This document shows positions 23,435 through 32,341 of a stretch of 64,000 bases of DNA, in pieces. How positions within the stretch are numbered: position 1 is the stretch's first letter; each line of letters opens with the position of its first letter. Location of the stretch: contig JAPTYO010000001.1 of NCBI GenBank assembly GCA_036873135.1, forward strand, positions 45,780,774 to 45,844,773, written 5' to 3'. The position numbers and the translations under genes are program-made. This DNA is from Clarkia xantiana subsp. parviflora (Eukaryota; Streptophyta; Magnoliopsida; Myrtales; Onagraceae). The notes beneath the pieces were generated by a model, which worked only from the letters and a program-made list of their open reading frames with translations, was not told the DNA's origin and ran no database searches.

Positions 23435-26400
23435 ATGGCGAAGGGTACGGCCTCAGAGGAGTATGTGGTACTGTCAAACGCGCGTTCCGGCTTTAAGCGT
23501 GAGCTAGCGTTCGCATTGAAGGCGCAATCGGAGATATCCGGTACCATTGGTCCGACTAGGTTGCGGAGGACCCAGGCTAGGGTTCCGATGAGTCCTGTTC
23601 CTTCTCAGAACAAACGCTTGAAAAAGACCGTGGATGATTCAGAACAGGCCAAAGTCATTGAAGAGGAGGAGGCGAGAGCTGCGGGTCATAAACTGGCAGA
23701 TTTAATTAGCGAAGAAGAAACAACGAGCAACTCCGTGGATTCCTCTGAGGACGAGAACCAGAAACACTATGGAAGTAGCTTAGATTGCGAGTTGAAGAGT
23801 GACCTTGTGCCAGGCGAAGTAGAAGATAGCTCAGTAGAAGGAGTTGGATTTACTGCATGTGAGGTGGTAACTGGCTCTACTGAAGACGACTGTAAGAAGA
23901 AGAAAGAGTCTGTAAAAAACGCCATAAAGTCTACAAGGCGGGTCACGCGTTCACAGTTAAAGACTAAGGCTGCCGTGATGGAGGCTAATGAAATGGACAA
24001 AATCATGTCAGGAAGTCTGAGAACGTCCGACCTTGAAAGTATAGCCGCTCTGCCTGGATCAATGTCGACAAAGCTTGAGATGAAAATGCCTAAGAAGATT
24101 GGATTGAGGAGACCATTTCTCGCATTGAAGGAATTTCTCGACTCAGGTTTACTCGAGGGACTCCATGTTAAGTATGCCCGGGGTGTGCGTGTATGTGCTG
24201 TATATATTTCTAGTAATCTAATATTATTTCTCTGACAAGGGTACCGAACTTTATCATAAAATAATTGTTTTTTCTGTTTATTTCAGAGCTCACACCAAGC
24301 AAGGATATCCCTTGAAGGAATAATCAGTGGCAATGGGATTCTCTGTTCTTGCACTAAATGCGAAGGCCTTCAAGTAAGCTTTTTTTTTTTTCCCTAGAAA
24401 CATGTTAGCTTGTTTTCTCTTTGATTTTCTGGTTAATGTGAATGTTTTTCAAATTATGGTGTAGGTTGTTTCACCGACCGTATTTGAGTTGCATGCTGGT
24501 AGTTCAAACAAACGTCCACCTGAAAACATTATGCTTGATAATGGGAGGAGCCTTCGAGATGTGATGTGTGCAGTCAGGGATTCTCCATTGGAAACTCTGG
24601 AGGAAGCTGTGCAAGCTGTTCTTGATCCTTTATCTCTAAGAAAATGCACTGTTTGTTTAAATTGCAAAGGTTGGTGCAATCATATTTTAAATTTGTTTGG
24701 ACATGTGAGAAGGATAATGACCTTATTGAGTAATTTCAGGATCTATTGGAGAATCTTGCGATGCAAGACTGGTGCTACTATGTCATGTATGCTTAGAGAA
24801 GAAAGAGAGCCATGTTTCCGCTACTGTGGTTACAGATGCAGGGTACGCTTTGCTACAAGACCCTTCTCTGATTGACATATCACGTGTCTTATATACAATG
24901 AAAATACTTCATTTTTCACTGGACCAAAAATTACTATTTTACGTGCAAGGGGTAACGAGCTTGTTGATTGTACAGACCTTTCCTCTCTTTCCATTTAAAG
25001 GAGGTAATCAATTTAGTTGTTGGAATTTGATCTGACAGAGCATATGGTTTTCTCTTCCTCACTAGCCTATGCTCTGGTAAAAACAGTGGGCCACACTTGC
25101 ATTATTTTCCAATGCTTGTTAGCTCTCTTGTTTGTTTGGATGATACTAATAAGGTGATGGTAGGGGAAGGGTAATACTGAAGTTTTTCTTCCTTGATCCT
25201 CTCTTTGGACGCGGATGAATTACAACTGTTAGCTTTCTGGCATAGTGCTCGTCTATGGCGTTAATTAGTCAATTGAACAATGTCTTTGTTGCACCCTTTA
25301 CCTTTTTTGGGCAAATTATATAATTACTTAAAGTGAGAACTGGTGCATTTTAAGTTTTGAACCTTGCTGAGTTCACAACATGTCTACCTAGACGTTTTCA
25401 TTCTGTGCAGTTTTGGAGTTATAGTTAGGTAATGTTTTTGTCATAACAGCATTAGGACTTTGATTGTGTATTATGCATAACCCTACTATATAAGCAGATA
25501 CTGTACATTGCTCGTAACAGTTGATTTTACTCTGATGATTTGATCTAACTTTGGCAATTCTCAGGTCCCCAGACCCATGCTTGACTATGAAATCACCTTC
25601 AAGGACATTGAAAGTGAGCTCATCTGATGAAAAGATTAAGGGAAGAGTAACCAAAAAGTTAGTACCTTGATTCTTGTTAATTATTTCTGTTTATATTTTT
25701 GATAAATGATGTACTAGTTTATGTTAGTTGTGGTTACCTAATTCTTGTTATTATTCTTTTGCCCTTTAAGGGATCTGAGACTGCATAAGCTGGTCTTTGA
25801 GGATGATATATTACCAGATGGAACTGAAGTAGCTTACTATTCTCGAGGAAAGGTATTAACTAAACGAAATGATTATTAGGGATGTCTAAGGTCTTGTCAT
25901 AACTAGTCATATCTGTTCCCCAGAAACTACTGGTTGGCTATAAAAGAGGACATGGGATCTTCTGTGAATGCTGTAATTCTGTGGTAAGTTTCTTTAAGTG
26001 TTTACTTGTATAGTTCTGTTAAGTGTAACACACTCAATAACTGTTGTGAGCAGATCAGTGCCTCATTGTTTGAAGCTCATGCTGGTTTTGCCGCACGACG
26101 CAAGCCGTAAGTATTTTCATTTTCAAATTTTTAAGTAAATAGATTAGATGTGGATCCTTGCCAGTATGGGGTTCTGTGCATTTGAAGGCTAGACCTTAAT
26201 GAACTGTTTAATAATGTTTGTTTCTAATACTCGAATTTTGTGGTCTTACCTTGTTGCAGTTATCTCAACATCTATACATCTAATGGGGTGTCCCTGCATG
26301 AGCTGGCATTATCTTTATTAAAAACGCGGAGAGTATCCATCAACAATAACGATGATCTTTGCTCTATCTGTTATAGTGGAGGGGATCTTTTGTGCTGTGA

Positions 26401-28587
26401 CACTTGTCCAAGGGCATTTCACCTTGGTGAATATCAATTCCTTGTTTCTTGACTTCATTTTTCTTATCCTGATAAATTGCAGCGCAGCATATTTCTTGAC
26501 TATTTGGTTAGAGCAATTTGCAGGTTTGAGATTCATAGGAAGTTCCTTAATATAAGGAAAAATGAATATAGATAGATGTATAGTTTGCATGCCATAATAC
26601 ATCTATTTCAAATATAATTTTATGAATTTATGCCATATTCTCCTGATTTTGAAGATGCCTGCTTCTTCAATTTTGACAAAACACTTACCCGCCTTTAATT
26701 ACTCTTCCTTTAATGATCTGCAGAGTGTGTTCCTCTACTGAGACTCCCAGATGGTGGTTGGAACTGCAGATATTGCCAGAATATGTTCCAGAAGGAGATA
26801 TCTGGGGAGCGCAGTGCCAATGCTTTGGCTGCTGGGCGGGTTGTCGGGGCTGATGCAATTGAAGAGATAACCAAGCGATGCATTCGTATCATCAAAACTG
26901 TGGACACTGAAGTTGGTGGATGTGTTTTATGCAGGTGGGTAGGGTTTGTAGAGACTAACTCAAGATTGTTCTTGTCATCTTTAAGTTGCACTCCAGTACT
27001 CTTGTTATCTGTTTTATCCTTTCCAAGTTACCTTGAGCTTACTTTTGCCTTATGTATGTGCAGAAGTCAATCTTTCACCAAGTCGGGTTTTGGTCCTCGT
27101 ACAGTAATTATTTGTGATCAGGTACCTACTTTATGTGAGGGTGTTCATGTACTATCCAAATTGGATTTCTCTTTTCTTTTTGCACTTACAGTTAGTTCTA
27201 CCTTAATACTCCAGTGTGAGAAGGAGTACCATGTTGGCTGTCTAAGGGATCATAAAATGGCCAACCTAAAGGTATATGTGAAGTATCTATGTGAAATAGT
27301 GAATTATCCTTGCAATTAATGTATTTGTTTATTAACTATAGTAAAACTTGCTAAATTACATCATGTGACAGAAACTGCCAGAGGGAAACTGGTTTTGCTG
27401 TGTGGATTGCGATCACATTCATTCTGTACTGAAAAAATTGGTGAGTCAGGGTGAACAAGAGCTTCCAGAATCTCTAGTGGATATCACAAGGAAAAAACTT
27501 GAGGAGAAAGATCCAACATGTACACCAAGTCTTGATATCAGGTGGAGGGTTCTTAATGTAAAGATGGATTCATCTGATGAATCTAGGCGTCTACTCTCCA
27601 AGGCTGTTGCTATTTTCCATGTGAGAAAGATAACACTTTCTACTTGTGTTTTGAAGTTTCAGCTTGTTTTTTTTCTTTCTAAAATTTCTGATGACACTAA
27701 CTAGTTTTGTATATGGGGTGCTGCTTTATCAGGAACGGTTTGATCCAATTGTAGATGGAGCCACTGGACGGGATCTCATTCCAACAATGGTATACGGGTG
27801 AGTTGCCTCCACGATATGATTTCTCACTTATTTGCTTTGACATGATTCACTTGATGTGTTGGTTGTGGATGAACACCGATAGACTGACTAATATGGTACT
27901 TTTCAGGAGAAACCACATGGGTCAACATTTCAGTGGGATGTTTAATGTGATATTGCTAGTCAAGTAAGTATTTTGATGAGAAGTATAGTTATGGTTATTG
28001 AATAGAATAGAATGGTCTATAAAAAAAAAAAAAACTTACTTTGGTTGCAGCAAACAAGTGGTTTCAGCTGGATTACTCCGTATTTTCGGTGTAGATGCAG
28101 CAGAGCTTCCTTTGGTTGCCACAACCACAGATTTCCAAGGACAGGTCAGTTTTCGCATTCGGACAATATCATCTATCGAAGCTATTACATTAAAATAAAG
28201 ATGTGTGTGTTGCTATAGGGATACTTCCAATCACTATTCCTGTGTATGGAGAGGCTACTTGCTTCATTCCGGGTGAAGAAACTGGTGCTTCCTGCTACAG
28301 AGGAAGCAGAATCCATATGGACCAAAAAATTCTTGTTTGCAAAGCCAACAGCTGAAGAGGTGGGTTTCTGCTTTATTTTTCTTATTACATTATAACCAAG
28401 CATTAATTTGTGACTCTTGTGGGTGTGGCAGTTGATGGAGTTGAGAGGAAAGCAGCATATGATGATGTTTGATGGAACCTCAGTACTGCAGAAACTGGTG
28501 CCCACTACTACTGACCCCAATGAAGGAAGGAAGTTAGAGTTTTGTGCAGAGAGAGATAACAACCAAACATCTGGTCTGGTCTTCTAA
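23435..28587 (+). CDS. IDM1-like TDBD/PHD-finger/GNAT acetyltransferase, 18 exons, ~897 aa
   Basis: Predicted nuclear chromatin protein of the plant PHD-acetyltransferase family that includes IDM1/ROS4 (histone acetylation linked to active DNA demethylation). Exons I infer with GT-AG sites and consistent phase: 23435-24190, 24287-24373, 24465-24669, 24740-24842, 25565-25657, 25771-25852, 25924-25983, 26054-26106, 26260-26426, 26724-26934, 27064-27121, 27215-27271, 27372-27620, 27733-27797, 27907-27963, 28051-28144, 28219-28359, 28432-28587. In order, the protein has a charged N-terminus, a TDBD-like domain ([21 protein letters not shown]), and a second TDBD ([20 protein letters not shown]). 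A PHD finger follows ([21 protein letters not shown]), then a second Cys/His finger ([23 protein letters not shown]). The GNAT fold ends it (SAGLLRIFG, acetyl-CoA loop [17 protein letters not shown]). The ATG at 23435 has a good context (CCATGGC); an upstream in-frame ATG at 23429 would add two residues. The 722-bp fourth intron could hide another exon. Confidence 0.9.
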
Positions 28588-28971
28588 TCCAAACTTTTTT
28601 ATACATACAGGACAGTAAAAACAGTATACACCCTTTTATTCTGTATAGCCTTCATCGTAGATATATATCTTGAAAGGAAAATTTGTGAAAAGATATATAC
28701 TTGTGAAGGACAGAAAGAAACTGAGAGAATTGCAGAAAGGAGAACTTGTATGACAAATCTCAAAACCTTGTCCTTTCTGTTGCCAAATATTTTGTTTTGA
28801 TGAACAATTCAAAGATTCTAGTTGTGACAGTTTGTGATGTTTAATCATAAGTCGAGTTGAATACTGGGATTGAATTGATTTATGGAAAACCCGAAAACAT
28901 GTTGCACAGAATGATCATACCAACAGTACATAAGCTAGAAAAGCTTTACCCTACAGACACAGTGAGCAATA
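28588..28971. other. Convergent 3' flanks of the PHD-GNAT and GeBP-like genes
   Basis: Only 384 bp separate the two stop codons, so both 3' UTRs probably lie here and may overlap. No other feature is seen. Confidence 0.6.
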
Positions 28972-29712
28972 TCAAACTTTTCTTGAAGAAGAAGAGCTGA
29001 CAGAGCTTAGAATCAGCGCAGCCAGTTCCTGAACCAACTTTGCTTTCTTAGCCATTACAGTGGCTTCCTCATACCTCACCATCACCAACTTGTCATTCAT
29101 CTCCCTCACCTTACTCTCCTTCAAACCCCCCTCCAATATTCCTCTCCAAATTCCTCCTTCCATACTCTTCTCACACTCCTCCAACAGAACCGGATATTTC
29201 CTCAAATCAACTCTACTACTCGACTCCTCCTTCTCATCAGATCCACCATTTTCTTCGATTACAGGGATTCGATCCTCTCTGCTGCCGTTCTTGCTCCATA
29301 GCATGCGGCCGATTTCGTAAATTTGGCGATTGTGAGGAGTCTTAATGCTGGATCTGGACTTAGCCAGCTTCCGATACTTGATGCGCAGCCGTCGGAACTT
29401 GTCGTCCAACTGCTTTCTCGTGAACACCTTCGGTTTGAGTGATTTCCTCATCAGGTTGAAGATAGTAGAGTCAATCTTCACCACCCGAGGAGCGGAAGAA
29501 GAGGGGTATTTGGCGATCTTGAGTACGGAATTGAGCAGTTGGATCTCATCCTCCTCAGTGAAGACTTTCTCGGTTCGGGCTTTGCGTTCTCCGCCACTGA
29601 TGGTGACGGGCATCGGCGCTCCGTCGATAAAAACGTCGGCTGCTGAGGGAGGAGTTGAAATGACATGGCGGCGGCCGGAGTCGCGAACCTTGACCGGAGT
29701 TGAGTATGACAT
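28972..29712 (-). CDS. GeBP/STOREKEEPER-like (DUF573) transcription factor, 246 aa
   Basis: Intronless member of the plant GLABROUS1-enhancer-binding-protein family, whose DNA-binding domain is non-canonical leucine-zipper/Myb-like. The DUF573 region runs from about residue 47 to 142. It starts with KVFTEEDEIQLLNSVLKIAK, continues through FTRKQLDDKFRRLRIKY, and ends at the IYEIGRMLWS segment. The C-terminal part (about 168-238) holds the family's second conserved region, with helical, Leu/Lys-rich sequence (MVRYEEATVMAKKAKLVQEL) that may dimerise. Residues 1-45 are probably disordered. The start ATG at 29712 is the only one before the domain that leaves a sensible N-terminus. The gene converges with the PHD-GNAT gene and is divergent from the small-protein gene at 30959. 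Confidence 0.85.
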   Translation of the reverse strand: MSYSTPVKVRDSGRRHVISTPPSAADVFIDGAPMPVTISGGERKARTEKVFTEEDEIQLLNSVLKIAKYPSSSAPRVVKIDSTIFNLMRKSLKPKVFTRKQLDDKFRRLRIKYRKLAKSRSSIKTPHNRQIYEIGRMLWSKNGSREDRIPVIEENGGSDEKEESSSRVDLRKYPVLLEECEKSMEGGIWRGILEGGLKESKVREMNDKLVMVRYEEATVMAKKAKLVQELAALILSSVSSSSSRKV

Positions 29713-29875
29713 GGTACTGCGGTCTCTCGCCGGAGGAAACTGAATTTGATTTGACTGGAGTGGAGTGTAGCCGAGACTGTTGAAATTTCTTTATATACCA
29801 GTATTGGGCTTACTAGGAGCCAATTAGAAAAACGTTCGGCCCATCAATCTGGGCTCGTAATTTGTTGATAGTTCG
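29713..29875. promoter_or_regulatory. Short bidirectional promoter with site II (TGGGCY) motifs
   Basis: The ATG of the GeBP-like gene and the inferred 5' leader of the divergent small-protein gene are only about 150 bp apart. The spacer contains TGGGCT at 29805-29810, GGCCCA at 29839-29844 and TGGGCT at 29850-29855. TGGGCY (site II) elements bind TCP factors and are frequent in plant housekeeping and mitochondrial-protein promoters. A TATA-like TTATATA occurs at 29791-29797. That both genes use this region is inference from position. Confidence 0.6.
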
Positions 29876-30021
29876 TCAGAGCCCCGGCGAGATTTATAAC
29901 GAAGAAAGAAATTATCTCCTTGTTGTGTCTGTGTCGAAGGCGGGGGGATCTTCATTCTCCAACGAGCAACCTCGATCAATCTGGGCGGGGCGGCGGGGAT
30001 CATCGTTCTTCTTGATTACAG

Positions 30022-30952
30022 GTTTGCATTCAATTTTCTTTTTCTTTCGGAAGAATGGGGGCGATTCTCTGTTCTAGCTAAAAGATAGGATAGGGCTTGC
30101 AGGATATCAAATTTTGATCCAACGGATTTAGCCTTGAGATTTGTAAATCCAAGTATTGCTTCAGTTAATTGACCAGGTTATGATTCCATGGTGCTGCAGA
30201 ATTGGGATGCATGATATATGAACGTTTGAATCTTGATTGATTGATTCTAGCAAGCTAGCTTGAAAAATGGCTTATTTACTTAATTATTGGGGTTATTGGT
30301 CTACTCATCCATTAATTTCCATTCTAGAGATATAATCTGTAATGTTTAATACCTAAACACAGTCCCAATATGTGCCATGTTGCGATTTTGTGTGTCAGTT
30401 TTTCTTTGTTGGTATTTGATGTTGGAAACATCAAATTTGTTGATTTTCACTTTTTTTCTCTAAATATTGACAGAAGAAAACATATTTTTAAGTATCAAAG
30501 AAGCATAAACCGTGAACAATAAATCTGATATTTCAGAAAAGTGGAAAACAACATGTCTTTGTTGCTTAAAAATACCAATTTTAACGCCTTAATCAGATGG
30601 AATAGGTGTAAAACAACATACCTGATACGTTCAGACATTGAATATCAGCAAAAAAATTCGAGACACCAAATCGCAACATGACATATACTAGGACTGTGCT
30701 TAGGTACTAAACCCTAATATGTATCACATAGTCTCCTAAACATTTACTATGCGGAATGCAGGAGTCTTGTTGATTTACCTTATTTTACATATATGGAAAG
30801 ATGCTGTAGAATGAGTTTTCAAAGTTTTGGCCTTCATGTATCTAAGGTATCTTGATAGTGTAAAAAGATGTATGGTAAAAGTAAGTGTCCATTTGATTAG
30901 GAGGTAACTTCAACTTGTAGTAATAATTGGATTACATTTGGATTGTTCGTTA
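30022..30952 (+). other. Probable 5'-UTR intron of the small-protein gene
   Basis: A donor-like ACAG|GTTTGC at 30021/30022 and an acceptor-like GTTAG at 30948-30952 frame this non-coding stretch, which hosts a MITE. No reading frame of note. Needs transcript evidence. Confidence 0.45.
30344..30712. mobile_element. Long-TIR MITE (~369 bp) in the probable 5'-UTR intron
   Basis: The left arm 30344-30421 (GTTTAATACCTAAACACAGTC...) is an imperfect inverted copy of the right arm 30640-30712 (reverse complement GTTTAGTACCTAAGCACAGTC...), including a shared CATGTTGCGATTT block. Related internal sequence occurs at about 34128-34430, and a right-end fragment at about 31565-31695. No clear target duplication. 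Confidence 0.7.
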
Positions 30953-30958
30953 GTGAGA

Positions 30959-31249
30959 ATGTCACGAGCTCGGAACATGATTGTTGCGACCGGGTTGCTG
31001 GCTTTTGCGGGTGGAGGCTTGGCTTTCCCCTTCTACATGGCGTAAGTAAGAATGAATTGTGAAAATGCAGTATACTTAGTTTGTTAACACATACATACTG
31101 TAATGTAAAAATGCAGGACAAAATCCAAGAAAACACCACTGATTGATTCATCAAAACCACTACCTCCACAAGCAACATTTAGAGGGCCTTACATAAACAC
31201 CGGATCACGTGACGTTGGCCCTGACCATCGGACTTACCCCAAGAAGTAG
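30959..31249 (+). CDS. Small conserved single-pass membrane protein, 71 aa, two coding exons
   Basis: Coding exons 30959-31041 and 31117-31249, joined by a 75-bp GT-AG intron in phase 2. The product starts MSRARNMIVATGLLAFAGGG and has one hydrophobic segment at about residues 7-27. A basic and proline-rich tail follows, containing PLPPQATFRGPYINTGSRD, and it ends YPKK. I recognise this as a short, strongly conserved type of plant protein without assigned function. The basic N-terminus plus single membrane span suggests an organelle (probably mitochondrial) membrane, which is inference. An untranslated first exon probably lies at about 29870-30021 (donor after TTACAG). Its intron would end at about 30952 (GTTAG), just before the ATG, and contain a MITE. 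The ATG is the first in exon 2 and gives a clean frame across the splice. Confidence 0.78.
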
Positions 31250-32080
31250 TGAAATTTGTGTCATGTTGTTTCAATTTTGTTACGCGCAAAGCTTGTATTC
31301 GCAACTTACTTGACTTTGAAAACTGTAAGAACTTGTGGTGAAAAGAGGTTAATAATGTTATTAATAATGTTCCTAAAGCTCTCTCTAGTGACTAGGTTAT
31401 CCTTAAGTCGCAAATGTTCTACCAAACATTAAGTATATGTTACTTTTCAATTTTTACCCGATTGTTGAATTAAGTTTTAGTGAAATTTTGACTAATAATA
31501 ATAGGAGTTAAAGAAGCTAAAAGGAGTATACGAATATGTCATGTTGTGCCAAAATTGTAAAGAAAATGAAAAAAAAAAAAGTAACATATCCAATACTTTA
31601 GACGTCAAATAACAAAAAAAATAAAAAAATATCGAGACACCAAATCAGAACATAATCTATACTTGAGAACGTAAGTTGTAACCCTAAAATAGGGTATCCC
31701 TAAATATTATGACACAAGTCATGCAAACAATAAAATGCACACCTACGTAAACATGCAAGGTATTGTTAACATGTGTAATTCACGGATCTATTAGTAACTT
31801 AGTATAATTAAGAGGCCGATCCATTAGAATTAAGTTTTACTTGTACCAAGGAAATAATTATAATCAAGTCATCTGGGAATTCGAACTCCCACAACCAAAC
31901 CGTATAGAAATGACCGTTCTCAACCACTAGATCACCGCTTTTTGGGTAATTTAAACATTTTATACTTACACACTTATCAGTCTACTGTATTCTTATTTAA
32001 CACCGAAAATGATCTATGGACAAACTTCTGATCTCACCGAAAAGGTACGTATTGTTATGTTTTGGTTTAACAACTAACCA
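31250..32080. other. Intergenic with MITE and SINE-like fragments
   Basis: About 31565-31695 matches the right end of the 30344-30712 MITE family (CGAGACACCAAATC block). About 31858-31945, read on the minus strand, resembles a tRNA-derived SINE head. It has an A-box-like GTGATCTAGTGG and, about 35 bp later, a B-box-like GAGTTCGAATTCCC. The fragment is too diverged for a firm call. Confidence 0.45.
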
Positions 32081-32096
32081 ATCAAATTCAAGTATA

Positions 32097-32216
32097 CCAA
32101 AGTTGTGTTTTCAAGACGCTATGTCGAATCCCGCTGGAGACGCCTCCTTGGTGTGGCTTAACCATAACACTCACGACTTGAAATTGCGGAAGCAATCTTG
32201 TATATAAAAAAAAAAA
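32097..32216 (+). mobile_element. Short retroposed sequence (SINE or 5'-truncated LINE) with 16-bp target duplication
   Basis: A 120-bp insert ends in a 12-A tract and is flanked by perfect 16-bp direct repeats ATCAAATTCAAGTATA (32081-32096 and 32217-32232, the first A of the right copy shared with the tail). A poly(A) tail plus a long duplication shows LINE-mediated retroposition. A B-box-like TCGAATCCC lies at about 32125, which hints at a 5'-truncated SINE. Confidence 0.8.
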
Positions 32217-32341
32217 ATCAAATTCAAGTATATAATAATAATAAATCACATACATACATGCATCTCGGATCCAACATATTTGAGCTCAACTAGACCCGCC
32301 AATTAGTTGAAAATCAGTTTTTACCCAATCAGAGTAATTAA

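Noticed and set aside
31858..31945. Functional tRNA gene on the minus strand
   Set aside because: A- and B-box-like motifs are present but no cloverleaf with paired acceptor arms can be drawn; a decayed SINE head is more likely.
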